A stretch of DNA of 60,997 bases from Alphaproteobacteria bacterium (GTDB lineage: Bacteria; Pseudomonadota; Alphaproteobacteria; JAPYRI01). Made by a program: the position numbers and the translations under genes. Positions 25,831-35,451 of this stretch are shown piece by piece. The notes below the pieces were generated by a model. That model was given only the letters and a program-made list of their open reading frames with translations, did no database searches and had not been told where the DNA came from. How positions within the stretch are numbered: the stretch's first letter is position 1; every line of letters begins with the position of its first letter. Where the stretch lies: positions 1 to 60,997 of the forward strand of contig JAPYRI010000005.1 of the NCBI GenBank assembly GCA_029941135.1. Reading direction: 5' to 3'.

Positions 25831-25859
25831 TTGACGGTTACGCGAGAGGTTTTTCTAAT
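25831..25859 (+). promoter_or_regulatory. Probable sigma-70 promoter of qhpADCBFE
   Basis: TTGACG (25831-25836) and TCTAAT (25854-25859) are separated by 17 bases; each differs from consensus at one position. Transcription would start near 25866, leaving a short leader before the qhpA ATG at 25895, which has an AAGGGGGAGAA ribosome-binding site. Confidence 0.6.
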
Positions 25860-25894
25860 GGTCCAAACTGTGTCCGAATAAAAAGGGGGAGAAC

Positions 25895-27496
25895 ATGAAA
25901 CTGGGTGCAGGTGCTTGCTGGAAAATTGCCGTACTGGGATTGACGGCTGGATGGCTGACCACGCCGGAGGCGGGCACTGCGCAGGAACTGGATCCCCGGA
26001 ACATATTGGAAGAGCGATGCTCCAGCTGTCACACCCCGCGCGCCGGCGGCGGCCTTGAACGCATTAGCGACAATCGTAAGACGCCCGAAGGTTGGGAAAT
26101 GACCATTGTTCGCATGGGCATCTGGCATGGTGTCGAAGTCCCTGAAGACGAACTCGCGGTGTTGGTTCGACATTTGTCGAACACTCAGGGCCTCGCACCT
26201 GCAGAAACCGCAGGTCAGCGTTTCATCTTAGAACGTCAGCCAAACGTCGTAGAAAATATCCCCAATGCCGAACTCAATGTCATGTGCGCGCGCTGCCACA
26301 GCTTTGCCCGCGTTGCTCTTCAGCGCCAGGACGAAGACGAATGGCGCAAGCAATCCCACGCTCATCTGGGCCAGTATCCGACAACCGAATATCAATCTTT
26401 GGGACGCGATCGGGATTGGTGGGGCATCGCGCGCGACAAAATGCCAAAGCTGCTTGGCGAGATGTTTCCCCTGAAGACCGACACTTGGGATGATTGGCGA
26501 AAGAGCGCTAAAGCCGACATATCGGGCTCATGGCGGGTGCACGGCGAACGGCCCGGCGTCGGGCGATACGTGGGCTCAGCTGAGATCACAGCAACTGATT
26601 GGGATGAATACGAAGTTACTTACGCATTGCGCTACGCAAATGGGTCCGAAGTTACGGGTCAGGGTGCAGCGATCGTCTACACAGGCTTTGAATGGCGCGG
26701 ATCAGCTACCCTTGGTGACGAAGAAGTGCGCGAAGTATTCGCCTTAAGTGAAGACGGAAATTCGCTGTCGGGTCGTTGGTTCTTGGCCAACGCGGATGAA
26801 GTCGGTGCCCATTTCAATGCCGTGCGGGTCCGAGAGGGAGCCTCAACGATCATTGCTGTAGAGCCCCAAATGTTGCGCGCGGGCGAAAGTACGAACATCA
26901 CCATTCACGGTTTTGGTCTGAAAGGTAACGTCTCCTTGGGCGATGGGGTGACGATATCTGAATTTGTTACTGCCGATGCCAACTCAATAACCGTTGTCGC
27001 TACCGCGGCAACCGACATTGAAGGTGGCAATCGCAGTGTGTCCATTGGCAGTACGATTGCGACTGATTTATTTTCGGTATACAGCCAAATCGATAGACTG
27101 GTAGTCGAGCCACCCTTCGCCATAGCGCGGGTGGGTGGTGGCACAACCCCAGCCGTTGTCGCCCAGTTCACCGCCGTTGCCTATTTGAACGGCCCCGATG
27201 GTGAAGCCGGAACAAATGACGATGTGCGTCTGGGCAGCGTCCCCGCTGAATGGTCAATCGAAAATTTCAGCGAAGAAGCCGAACAGATGGAAGACGCCAA
27301 GTATGTCGGCACCATCGATCAAAATGGAACGTTTATGCCGGCAGGCGCGGGGCCAAACCCGGAGCGTAAATACAAAACCAATAACGCCGGTCGAGTGACG
27401 GTAAAGGCAAATGCTGCAAATGGCGAAAGTCAGATCGCCGGTGACGCCGAAATGGTCGTGACGGTACAACGCTGGAACTCACCACCCATTTTATAA
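25895..27496 (+). CDS. qhpA: Quinohemoprotein amine dehydrogenase alpha subunit
   Basis: A 533-residue periplasmic diheme subunit. After a signal peptide cleaved near residue 30 (TAQ), two c-type heme motifs are present: CSSCH at residues 42-46 and CARCH at 131-135. The rest contains the beta-rich domains of the family, including GSWRVHGERPGVGRYVGSAE and immunoglobulin-like regions near the end. The subunit carries electrons from the quinone cofactor of the gamma subunit to an external cytochrome or azurin. It leads the operon qhpA-D-C-B-F-E in the order known from Paracoccus and Pseudomonas. A strong Shine-Dalgarno sequence precedes the ATG. Confidence 0.94.
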   Translation: MKLGAGACWKIAVLGLTAGWLTTPEAGTAQELDPRNILEERCSSCHTPRAGGGLERISDNRKTPEGWEMTIVRMGIWHGVEVPEDELAVLVRHLSNTQGLAPAETAGQRFILERQPNVVENIPNAELNVMCARCHSFARVALQRQDEDEWRKQSHAHLGQYPTTEYQSLGRDRDWWGIARDKMPKLLGEMFPLKTDTWDDWRKSAKADISGSWRVHGERPGVGRYVGSAEITATDWDEYEVTYALRYANGSEVTGQGAAIVYTGFEWRGSATLGDEEVREVFALSEDGNSLSGRWFLANADEVGAHFNAVRVREGASTIIAVEPQMLRAGESTNITIHGFGLKGNVSLGDGVTISEFVTADANSITVVATAATDIEGGNRSVSIGSTIATDLFSVYSQIDRLVVEPPFAIARVGGGTTPAVVAQFTAVAYLNGPDGEAGTNDDVRLGSVPAEWSIENFSEEAEQMEDAKYVGTIDQNGTFMPAGAGPNPERKYKTNNAGRVTVKANAANGESQIAGDAEMVVTVQRWNSPPIL

Positions 27497-27526
27497 CCCC
27501 TTGAACACCTAGAACTGTAGGGTCCA

Positions 27527-28951
27527 ATGACGATACAATTGATTGAGCATAATCTTCACGAAATCGCGGTCGAAGGCCGTCGTGTACTCTTTCACATTCC
27601 GACCAGCGCTTTATTTGAACTTGACCCGGTTGGAGAAGCAGTCATCGACGCTTTGCGCGGGCATCAAACACTTGAAAGCGACGACCTAAATAGCGTGCTG
27701 GCCAAGCACTTCGACACCAACCAAGTCAGCGATACGCTGGATGAATTCCGTCAATTGAATATCATCATTGGCGGGCCTGAAACAACGGCGCGCGCGCCTG
27801 CTGAGATCACAGGTGAAGGTCTGACAACGCTCGTCCTCAACGTCAACACCGGCTGCAATTTGTCGTGTACCTATTGTTACAAGGAAGATCTGACGACACC
27901 TGCTAAGGGCGACTTGATGGACATTGGAACCGCACAACGTTCCGTTGATATGTTGATCAAGCAAGCCGGGCCGGGGGCCAGAGTAAATCTAGTGTTTTTA
28001 GGTGGTGAGCCTTTGACCAATATGAAGCTCATTCGAAGCACGGTCGCTTATGCCGAAGAACAAGCCATCGTTGCGGATGTGAAAGTCGATTTCACCCTCA
28101 CCACCAACGCGACTTTGTTGACCAATGAAATTATCGATTATCTGGACAGTCACCGCTTTGGTCTCACCGTCAGCATGGACGGCCCCAAGGCACTTCATGA
28201 TCGCAACCGCAAAACCATCGGCGGCAAGGGGACCTATGACGTGGTGGCAAAAAATGTCCGGCGCCTGTTGTCCCGGTACCGCTCACGGCCAGTAGGCGCA
28301 CGTGTCACCTTGACCCCTGGGGTTACGGACGTGCATGCCATTCATGATCATTTGGTGGGCGACCTTGGCTTTCATGAAGTTGGTTTTTCGCCCGCAACCG
28401 CCGGCGACAACGATATATTCAACTTAAATGGGCAAGAATTGGCCGACGTATTCGCCGGCATGAAAGCACTGGGGCGACTTTATATGGAAGGCGCCTTGCG
28501 CGGTCTCAATATCGGCTTCTCGAACATGCATCAATTGATGACCGATCTTCATGAAGGGACCCGCAAGTTGATCCCCTGCGGTGCCGGTGTCGGTATGTTG
28601 GCCGTCGATAAGGACGGCAAGTTTAATTTGTGTCACCGATTTACCGGGTCAGAGTTGCCTACTTTCGGCGACGTGGACAGCGGCCTCGACAAAGCTGCAT
28701 TGAGCAAATTCGTCAATGATGCTCAGGATCGCACTAATACCGACTGCGCCACTTGCCGCATCCGTAATTTGTGCTCAGGTGGTTGCTATCATGAATCTTA
28801 CGCGCGTTACGGCGACCCTTTACACCCGACCTACCATTACTGTGATCTGATGCGAGATTGGGTGGACTTCGGCCTGGAAGTGTACACCCGCATCACGACT
28901 GAAAAACCGGAATTTTTTGCGCACCACATCGAGCCCCGGAGGGCGACCTAA
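27527..28951 (+). CDS. qhpD: Radical SAM maturase of quinohemoprotein amine dehydrogenase
   Basis: A 474-residue radical SAM/SPASM enzyme. The cluster-binding motif CNLSCTYC has Cys110, Cys114 and Cys117; GGEPLTN is the SAM-binding GGEP. The C-terminal SPASM region has the cysteines in [25 protein letters not shown] and YHYCDLM that bind auxiliary clusters. In the family QhpD forms the three Cys-to-Asp/Glu thioether cross-links inside the gamma subunit while it is still in the cytoplasm. Its stop codon overlaps the qhpC start (TAATG), so synthesis of enzyme and substrate is coupled. Confidence 0.95.
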   Translation: MTIQLIEHNLHEIAVEGRRVLFHIPTSALFELDPVGEAVIDALRGHQTLESDDLNSVLAKHFDTNQVSDTLDEFRQLNIIIGGPETTARAPAEITGEGLTTLVLNVNTGCNLSCTYCYKEDLTTPAKGDLMDIGTAQRSVDMLIKQAGPGARVNLVFLGGEPLTNMKLIRSTVAYAEEQAIVADVKVDFTLTTNATLLTNEIIDYLDSHRFGLTVSMDGPKALHDRNRKTIGGKGTYDVVAKNVRRLLSRYRSRPVGARVTLTPGVTDVHAIHDHLVGDLGFHEVGFSPATAGDNDIFNLNGQELADVFAGMKALGRLYMEGALRGLNIGFSNMHQLMTDLHEGTRKLIPCGAGVGMLAVDKDGKFNLCHRFTGSELPTFGDVDSGLDKAALSKFVNDAQDRTNTDCATCRIRNLCSGGCYHESYARYGDPLHPTYHYCDLMRDWVDFGLEVYTRITTEKPEFFAHHIEPRRAT

Positions 28952-29271
28952 TGAAACACCTGAAGCCGCTCAACAATAAGGCGGAACTGCTGGAAAAAGC
29001 GGTAAAAGAAGGCAAGACCGAAGAGGTTTTTCAGATGACCATAGTCGCCGGCTGTACCGCGACTTTGGATCCGGGGTGGGAAGTAGACGTGTTCGGCGGC
29101 GTCGCCGCGTTATGCCAACCTATGGAGGCTGACCTCTATGGCTGCACTGACCCGTGCTGGTGGCCGGCACAAACCGCCGACACCATTAATACCAACCCGG
29201 ATTGGACCGATGGCGCACCCTCCGCTCAAAGGGATTGGCGAGCTCTGCAAACGATATATCCAAAGCGATAG
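28951..29271 (+). CDS. qhpC: Quinohemoprotein amine dehydrogenase gamma subunit (CTQ-bearing)
   Basis: A 106-residue peptide substrate with a leader of about 28 residues. If numbered after the leader, every modified residue of the Paracoccus denitrificans subunit is conserved: Cys7-Glu16 (Cys35, Glu44), Cys27-Asp33 (Cys55, Asp61), Cys41-Asp49 (Cys69, Asp77) for the thioether bridges, and Cys37-Trp43 (Cys65, Trp71) for the cysteine tryptophylquinone. [15 protein letters not shown] is the diagnostic segment. The subunit oxidises primary amines to aldehydes in the periplasm. It has no Sec signal, as expected for a protein moved by QhpF after cross-linking. Confidence 0.96.
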   Translation: MKHLKPLNNKAELLEKAVKEGKTEEVFQMTIVAGCTATLDPGWEVDVFGGVAALCQPMEADLYGCTDPCWWPAQTADTINTNPDWTDGAPSAQRDWRALQTIYPKR

Positions 29272-29303
29272 CGGCGAGCAGTCCAGATAAAGGGAGATTG
29301 GTA

Positions 29304-30410
29304 ATGCGGGCATACGGAAAATTCACGGCCATGGCGGCAGTCGCCGTTATTGCGTCAGTGAGCCTTCTGGGGTGCGACAATGAGCTTGGCAAAAAAGAGT
29401 ATTTAGTCACCGCCAATAAGCCCAACAACCTGCACTTAATCGATACCGAAACTCATGAGGTTGCCAAAACGTTTCTTATCCCGGGTGATGGCGCACCGGG
29501 GACGGTTTCCGTTTCGCCTGATGGCCAAGTGGCGTATGTGATCACCAATCACATGGAAAGTCTCGTCGGTATAAATCTGGATTCTGGCGAAGAGGTGTTC
29601 CGAGCCGATGCGTCTTACGACAACATCCGTTCAAAACATATGTTCGCGATGACCGTTAGTCGTGACGGCAAGGAAATATATTCGTTCCAGACCCCTGTGC
29701 GAATTTTGCCCGGCGAATATCAGGTTTTGGATACTCAAATTGCGGTCTACAAGACCGACGCCGGGTTGGATGCAAAACCCGTGCGCGTATTTCCCGCGCC
29801 ACGGCAGATCAGTGTTCTGGCGCCCTCGGTCGATGGCAAAACCATTTATGGACTCGGTCCATCAATTTTCGGCTTTAACGCTAAAACTGGCGAGATCGAG
29901 TCGTCTCATCCGTTGCGCGAATGGGGACGTCCTGATTACGGTGTGCCTGACATCTTGGCCGCTTGGCCAACTTTTGAAGTCTCCAATATTTTGACCGCGC
30001 CCTATTTTGTGCCACGTACAGACAAAGCCCCTGACGCGCCTGACGCAATGAAAACCGGATTGGTTTCTCTCAACCTTAAAACCGGGGAAGTCACTACAGA
30101 AGACTTCGAAAACACGTCGGTGTTGATATTTTCGACGGTCCAAAGTCCGATAAATCCGAACGAAGCCTATGGGGTCTATACCCAATTGACCAAGATTGAT
30201 CAGAAAGCCCATGTTGTTTCTAATCGCATCGACATGGACCATACCTTCTATGCGATCAACGTGTCCCATGACGGCAAAACACTTTACATGGGTGGCACCA
30301 TGGATGATGTCGTCGCTTACGATGCTGCAACTCTGGAGCCCAAATGGGCCGTCAAACTGCCCGGCGGTGGCGATCAGGGTCTCGCGTCCCTTAGGGTCGT
30401 CAGACGGTGA
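29304..30410 (+). CDS. qhpB: Quinohemoprotein amine dehydrogenase beta subunit
   Basis: A 368-residue beta-propeller subunit from the ATG at 29304, preceded by AGGGAGA. Repeats of the YVTN type are visible (EYLVTANKPNNLHLIDTET, TVSVSPDGQVAYVITNH, LYMGGTMDDVVAYDAATLE). It packs against the gamma subunit and helps form the amine-binding site. The signal peptide ends in SLLGC, a lipobox, so this copy may be a lipoprotein rather than a soluble periplasmic protein. The frame is open upstream to 29202 inside qhpC, but the signal peptide and ribosome-binding site fix the start. Confidence 0.93.
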   Translation: MRAYGKFTAMAAVAVIASVSLLGCDNELGKKEYLVTANKPNNLHLIDTETHEVAKTFLIPGDGAPGTVSVSPDGQVAYVITNHMESLVGINLDSGEEVFRADASYDNIRSKHMFAMTVSRDGKEIYSFQTPVRILPGEYQVLDTQIAVYKTDAGLDAKPVRVFPAPRQISVLAPSVDGKTIYGLGPSIFGFNAKTGEIESSHPLREWGRPDYGVPDILAAWPTFEVSNILTAPYFVPRTDKAPDAPDAMKTGLVSLNLKTGEVTTEDFENTSVLIFSTVQSPINPNEAYGVYTQLTKIDQKAHVVSNRIDMDHTFYAINVSHDGKTLYMGGTMDDVVAYDAATLEPKWAVKLPGGGDQGLASLRVVRR

Positions 30411-30413
30411 CTT

Positions 30414-32162
30414 GTGGCTTCGGAAAATAGCGGACACTTTCACGAAGGCCAAAGTAACCCCTCTACCGAAGCAGTCGGCACAATTTCGTTTAAGTGGGTG
30501 TTTGAGTTCGTTCGCCCGCATGTACTTGCGCTGTCCGGCGTCGCCGCGCTTTCAATTGTGGCAACCGGCATTGGTCTCGCCCAGCCCTACCTGACAAAAT
30601 TTTTAATCGACGATGGCTTGATCGCGCGCGACAGCCAAATGCTCGCCACATATTGCGGCCTATTGTTTGCCGCTGCAATTATGTCAACCGCACTCGGGGG
30701 AGCCAATCGTTGGTATTACTTAAAAGTGTCGGCGCGGGTTTTATTCGCCATCCGCGAAGCAGTGTATGAGCATATGCAACGGTTATCCCCGCGCTGGTAT
30801 GCGCGCAAAAGTCGCGGCGATCTGATGGCCCGCATTGACGGAGATGTGGCCGAGGTTCAGCGCTTTGCGATTGACCCATTGCTTGCGCTTTCCAATAGCG
30901 CTATCGCGCTCGCCGGATCACTTGCGCTCATGATTTCTCTCAGCGGTGAATTGTCCCTGCTCGCCTTTGTATTGCTACCGCTGCAAGTCATTTACCTGCG
31001 TAAATTACGGCCGACAGTCGAACGGCGCACGCGGATTGTGCGCGAGCGCACTGGCGATATCACCGGGTTTTTCCTCGACCGACTGCAAACCATGAAGCTG
31101 ATCCAATCTTCGGGGGCAGAGGATCGGGAGTTGGACAAATTGGGACAGCTCAATCAAACATACCTCAAGGATTTGCTCTCGCTTCAAATTACAAATTTCT
31201 TTGCCAGCGCTGGGCCGGGCCTCATGACCGCCTTGATGACCACGATTGTATTTCTCACCGGTGGGATGATGGTCATCTATGAGGCGATGTCGTTGGGCAC
31301 CTTGATTGCGTTCTCGGCTTATCTCGCGCGCGCGACTGGACCCGTTAACACGCTTCTAGGCCTCTATGTCGGACTGCAACGGGCCCGTGTCAGTCTCGAC
31401 CGGGTGCGCGAATTGATGGATGCCATTCCCGAAGTGTCGTCTCCTGCGACGCCAATCTCTCTTCCAAGAGAAGCGAACGGAACCGTCGAATTGAAAACAA
31501 TCACGTTCGCCTTCACTGCTTCGGGAGCCAAGGTATTCGATGGCGCAACGCTTAATATACAGGGCGGCCACAAGATTGGGATCACCGGACCCTCCGGCGT
31601 AGGGAAAACCACTTTGATCGACTTACTTCTGCGTCACTATGACCCTGATCATGGGAGCCTTCATTTGGACGGCGTTAATTTGACCGACCTAGATCTCCTC
31701 GAGCTCAGAAGTCGGGTTGTCGTCGTCGCGCAAGACACGGTGATTGTCGCGGGCACAATCGCGGAAAACATCGCCTACGCCTGTCGTGAGGCCACTGACG
31801 AACAGATCGTCCAAGCAGCTAAGTCCGCTCAGATCGATAACGACATCCAGGCTTTCACCGATGGATACCAAACCATGCTTCAGACCGGCGGCGAAACCTT
31901 ATCTGGTGGCCAAAAGCAACGACTAGCCATTGCCCGCGCCCTACTCCAGAACCCTTTGGTACTCATCCTTGATGAAGCTACGGCGTCGGTCGACGAAGAT
32001 ACCGCCGCCGAAATTACACGCTCGGTGGATGCTTTATTTGGTGATCGCACCCGCATTGTCATTAGCCATCACCCGGTAGCGCTTGCGGGCGCAGATCAAA
32101 TAGTAGAGCTGGTCGACGGCGGATTTGTTCGCGCACGAATCGGGCAGCAAGGCCCTCAATGA
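30414..32162 (+). CDS. qhpF: ABC exporter of the qhp locus (fused permease and ATPase)
   Basis: A 582-residue ABC transporter half with six transmembrane helices (about residues 25-310) and a C-terminal nucleotide-binding domain. Walker A is GPSGVGKTT, the signature is LSGGQKQ, and Walker B is LVLILDEATASVD. It starts with GTG 4 bases after qhpB. In Paracoccus, QhpF is needed for periplasmic delivery of the cross-linked gamma subunit, which lacks a Sec signal. The stop codon overlaps the qhpE start by 4 bases. Homologues also export lipids or peptides, but the context makes the qhp role likely. Confidence 0.92.
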   Translation: MASENSGHFHEGQSNPSTEAVGTISFKWVFEFVRPHVLALSGVAALSIVATGIGLAQPYLTKFLIDDGLIARDSQMLATYCGLLFAAAIMSTALGGANRWYYLKVSARVLFAIREAVYEHMQRLSPRWYARKSRGDLMARIDGDVAEVQRFAIDPLLALSNSAIALAGSLALMISLSGELSLLAFVLLPLQVIYLRKLRPTVERRTRIVRERTGDITGFFLDRLQTMKLIQSSGAEDRELDKLGQLNQTYLKDLLSLQITNFFASAGPGLMTALMTTIVFLTGGMMVIYEAMSLGTLIAFSAYLARATGPVNTLLGLYVGLQRARVSLDRVRELMDAIPEVSSPATPISLPREANGTVELKTITFAFTASGAKVFDGATLNIQGGHKIGITGPSGVGKTTLIDLLLRHYDPDHGSLHLDGVNLTDLDLLELRSRVVVVAQDTVIVAGTIAENIAYACREATDEQIVQAAKSAQIDNDIQAFTDGYQTMLQTGGETLSGGQKQRLAIARALLQNPLVLILDEATASVDEDTAAEITRSVDALFGDRTRIVISHHPVALAGADQIVELVDGGFVRARIGQQGPQ

Positions 32163-32845
32163 CTTTACTTGTCGGAATTTTGGATAGCGGACTTGATGAT
32201 CAGTTGATCAACCGCGCGGCCGGCAGTGCGGCCTTTCAAATGGATGGCTCGTACAACGTCAAACAAGTGCCCGCTGTAAGCGTCCGAACGGGTCATGGCT
32301 CTCGTCTAGCCCGCGTTGTCCTGTCGTCGATCGATGAAATCGAATTCCTCAATGCCCAGGTTTTTACTGACTTGGGATCAAGCAGCCCGGTGGTGATCGC
32401 GACCGGCCTTGATTGGTTGATGGATGCTGGGGCCAAAATCATCAATATGAGTTTCGGGCTCAACGCCGACAGATCCGTATTGCGGGACGCCTGCGTCCGG
32501 GCGTTGGCTGCCGGCATCATACTTGTCGCGTCGTCACCACCACGCGGAAGCCCGGTCTATCCCGCCGCCTATGAAGGTGTGATATCGGTAACCGGTGATG
32601 CCCGGTGTGCGCCAGGTGAAACCTCCTTCCTAAATACGCCGACCGTTCAGTTCGGTGCTTGTGTCCATCCGCGTGGAGATCATCCAGGACAACCGGGTGT
32701 CAGCGGATCCAGCATCGCAGCGGCTCATTTGACGGGATCCATCGCCAAAATCCTCGGTTCTCAGCCGGAATTCTCTCCGGCCCTTGTCATTCAGTCCGTC
32801 GTCGAACAGTGCAGTTATCTCGGAGTTGAGCGGCGGACACAGTGA
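32159..32845 (+). CDS. qhpE: Subtilisin-like leader peptidase of the gamma subunit
   Basis: A 228-residue compact S8-family serine protease. The catalytic triad is visible: Asp9 in LVGILDSGLD, His46 in RTGHGSRLA and Ser185 in GVSGSSIAAAHLTG. It lacks a signal peptide and pro-region, which fits the cytoplasmic QhpE of Paracoccus that removes the 28-residue leader of QhpC after cross-linking. It overlaps qhpF by 4 bases. Its last 59 bases overlap the 3' end of the convergent qhpG gene, an unusually long tail-to-tail overlap. Confidence 0.92.
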   Translation: MTLLVGILDSGLDDQLINRAAGSAAFQMDGSYNVKQVPAVSVRTGHGSRLARVVLSSIDEIEFLNAQVFTDLGSSSPVVIATGLDWLMDAGAKIINMSFGLNADRSVLRDACVRALAAGIILVASSPPRGSPVYPAAYEGVISVTGDARCAPGETSFLNTPTVQFGACVHPRGDHPGQPGVSGSSIAAAHLTGSIAKILGSQPEFSPALVIQSVVEQCSYLGVERRTQ

Positions 32846-34145
32846 GTCCGTCCGGCCCCATTATGTGCTGTGCCCGCAGCCAATTGAGCGCCATCCCTTC
32901 TTTGACATCCACAGATTCTTGACCATCGATCAGATCTATTAGCGGCACCAAAGGCGTGCCTTCAATAAACCTCACGCCGCGGGGTTGATTGGCCGTAACA
33001 ACGACTTCCCGGCGCTCAATAAAGCCGTTCTCGATAACGGCCGTTCTTTGGATACGGGGAACTTGACCTGCTGGCACAGCATGCGCGGGTACCTCGTCCG
33101 GCCAGTCACGTCGGGTCTGCCAATATGACAGATCTGACCAGCGTTGCTCGGATCGATAAAAATCCCGCCCCACCCGGGCGTGCCGCAGAAACGCCTCACG
33201 TGCGCGGGTTCGATAGAAGTCGCGCGCCAACTCCGCAACTCTGGGTCTTTGCAATATCGTATGCACCACGGGTGCCGCCGCCATCCCGGCGCCGACCGCT
33301 TCAAACATGCCATGCCCTGACAATGGGTCAATTCCAAACGCTGCATCACCCACCCGAATAACTCCCTCTGAAATTGGCTTCTCGTGCAAATAGGGGGTCG
33401 ATTCGCGCACCAAAACTGGACTGATCGCACGAGCATTTTTGCCGAGGCACTGCTGAATTTCCGGAATTTGATCAATCAGCGCATCGAACAAAGGCGTCAA
33501 ATTTGAGTGTCGCGCCCACGATCCTCGTGCGCCATCTACGATGATTTGCAAACTGCCGCCAGACTCGTCATCGCCCGCGAACCACGCCCACCCTTTGGGA
33601 AAACTCGCGATCCAGGTGCCCGCGTGCGAGATCGCACAGTTTTCGAAACGGCGGGACAACGCCAAACCAGGGCACCCACGCGTGGCGACCGCGCGCGACC
33701 GCGGGGCACGGCGTCCCCGGGCCTCAACCAGAAAATGACCGCGCATTTCACTGTACGCACCGCCAAGCCTGACAAACTGAACCCGGCATTCCTCAGCCGT
33801 AGACCGAACGTTTACTATTCGGCCTTCGGTGACGGCAACGCCACTTGCTTGAGCATCGGCCAGGAGGGCTGCGTCGAATTCGCGACGGCTAAGCAGCTGC
33901 TCCGTGTTGGCATCGCTTGTTGCACCATTCCAGCTCGCAGTGCGTGGCACAGGATCGCCCAGAAGGGCGACGGCACGCACGCATCCCGCATTCTTCAGAC
34001 CCTCTAGCACACGGATTGAAAGTCCTTCGATTATGACAGATGTCCGATGTTGAGCGATCAAGTGAACTTGATACCCAAGCCGGCTTAAGTGAAGGGCAGA
34101 CACGCATCCAGCAGGACCACCACCGAGGACAATAACATTTTCCAT
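32787..34145 (-). CDS. qhpG: Flavoprotein monooxygenase for CTQ formation
   Basis: A 452-residue FAD-dependent protein with the N-terminal dinucleotide loop VIVLGGGPAGCVSALHLSRLG and a second FAD motif IRVGDAAFGIDPLSGHGMFEAV (GD motif). QhpG has been shown in Paracoccus to dihydroxylate the tryptophan of the gamma subunit before quinone formation. Here the gene is on the opposite strand from the other qhp genes, converging on qhpE and overlapping it by 59 bases. The ending after the FAD domain (RRLGVRFIEGTPLVPLIDLI region) is a C-terminal domain specific to this group. Divergent regulation from the main operon is possible. Confidence 0.88.
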   Translation of the reverse strand: MENVIVLGGGPAGCVSALHLSRLGYQVHLIAQHRTSVIIEGLSIRVLEGLKNAGCVRAVALLGDPVPRTASWNGATSDANTEQLLSRREFDAALLADAQASGVAVTEGRIVNVRSTAEECRVQFVRLGGAYSEMRGHFLVEARGRRAPRSRAVATRGCPGLALSRRFENCAISHAGTWIASFPKGWAWFAGDDESGGSLQIIVDGARGSWARHSNLTPLFDALIDQIPEIQQCLGKNARAISPVLVRESTPYLHEKPISEGVIRVGDAAFGIDPLSGHGMFEAVGAGMAAAPVVHTILQRPRVAELARDFYRTRAREAFLRHARVGRDFYRSEQRWSDLSYWQTRRDWPDEVPAHAVPAGQVPRIQRTAVIENGFIERREVVVTANQPRGVRFIEGTPLVPLIDLIDGQESVDVKEGMALNWLRAQHIMGPDGLTVSAAQLRDNCTVRRRTE

Positions 34146-34172
34146 GTCCGTTTACGCTCGATCTTGTGTCGG

Positions 34173-35375
34173 CTACGTGCCGGAGGCCACTCCACGCTGA
34201 GCTGTCAAATGAAAGGCGAGCGCCAGAGACCCACCAAGAGTCATTGCGATTGCCATCGGCCAGGCCGAATCCACTATGAAAAGGCCGATCATGTAAGACA
34301 TGGCTGCGCCCACCATCATTTGAAGGCAACCAGATAGTCCGGCTGCTGCGCCAGCACGGGAAGTATCAACGCTGACAACCCCGGCCAGGGAGTTGGGTGC
34401 GCTCATCCCGTTGCCCAACCCGACGCCCATCATCGGCAAGAATAAGGTTAAAGGGCTTAGCCATTGAAACAACAAAACCAGACTAAAACTAGCCCCCGCC
34501 AGGAGGGTAGTAAGCGTTCCCAGCGTGATCATGAGATTAATTCCCACTTTGGGCGACAGTTTACCCGCAATAAAGTTACCCACGATAAACATCGCAGCAA
34601 CTCCGATAAAATAGCGCCCATAGTCGCTCGCCGATTGTCCCAATAACTCCATCATCACGTAGGGCGCACCGCCAACAAACGCGAAAAATGTTCCAACTGA
34701 AAATGCCCCTTGAAAGGCATAACCGCGAAATACTGGCATCCTCAGCAAATGAGCAAAACTTGCGAATGAGCTCGCGAAGCTAATGGCTTCACCGCCCATA
34801 GGCTTCATGGTTTCATGCAATATTCGCCAAGCCCCCGCAGTTACCAGAGCGCCCAAAGCCAATATCAAAGCAAAAATTGAGCGCCACCCCAACCACTCGT
34901 CCAGATAGCCCCCAACTAGGGGCGCCAGCATCGGCGCAACCACCATCCCCATGTTGACATACGCTAGCCGACTTGCCGTTTGTTCGCGATCAAACAGGTC
35001 GCGAACGATCGTGCGTCCCAATACTAATCCGGCACCTCCGCCCAAGGCTTGAATAACACGGCCAAAAACCAATACTTCGATCGATTGAGCGACCAAGCAA
35101 ATTACTGTTCCGATGAGGAACAGAAATAGCCCGACGAACAGCATCGGACGCCGTCCAAAAATGTCGGATAACGGGCCATAAATTAACTGGGCGATTGCAA
35201 GCCCCACCAAAAACAAAGTCAATACGAGCTGGATGGTTTCGTAATCGGTATCGAAAACGCCGACCAAATCCGGCATTGACGGCAGAAAAATGTTCAGAGT
35301 CAGAGGTCCGAGCGCAATAATCGCGGTCACGGCCACCATGAAGATCAGAGGAACTTTTGGCGCCGCACTGGTCAT
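34173..35375 (-). CDS. Bcr/CflA-family drug efflux transporter (MFS)
   Basis: A 400-residue 12-helix major facilitator. The N-terminal TLNIFLPSMPDLVGVFDTDY, LVLTLFLVGLAIAQLIYGPL and LSDIFGRRPMLFVGL (motif A) are typical of the Bcr/CflA group, as is QALGGGAGLVLGRTIVRDLF. The family exports antibiotics such as bicyclomycin and chloramphenicol, or dipeptides and cysteine. It is on the same strand as qhpG and 28 bases upstream of its start, so qhpG may be expressed from the transporter promoter. Substrate is unknown. Confidence 0.88.
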   Translation of the reverse strand: MTSAAPKVPLIFMVAVTAIIALGPLTLNIFLPSMPDLVGVFDTDYETIQLVLTLFLVGLAIAQLIYGPLSDIFGRRPMLFVGLFLFLIGTVICLVAQSIEVLVFGRVIQALGGGAGLVLGRTIVRDLFDREQTASRLAYVNMGMVVAPMLAPLVGGYLDEWLGWRSIFALILALGALVTAGAWRILHETMKPMGGEAISFASSFASFAHLLRMPVFRGYAFQGAFSVGTFFAFVGGAPYVMMELLGQSASDYGRYFIGVAAMFIVGNFIAGKLSPKVGINLMITLGTLTTLLAGASFSLVLLFQWLSPLTLFLPMMGVGLGNGMSAPNSLAGVVSVDTSRAGAAAGLSGCLQMMVGAAMSYMIGLFIVDSAWPMAIAMTLGGSLALAFHLTAQRGVASGT

Positions 35376-35451
35376 ACGCAGAAACGCGCTCCCTACAGGT
35401 TACTGGATTGCGGGTTTACGGCGCCCGCTGAGCCGACGTGCAAACGAACAA

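Noticed and set aside
29862-30521. Antisense frame (219 codons) across the qhpB-qhpF junction
   Set aside because: Overlaps two well supported genes and has no protein signature.
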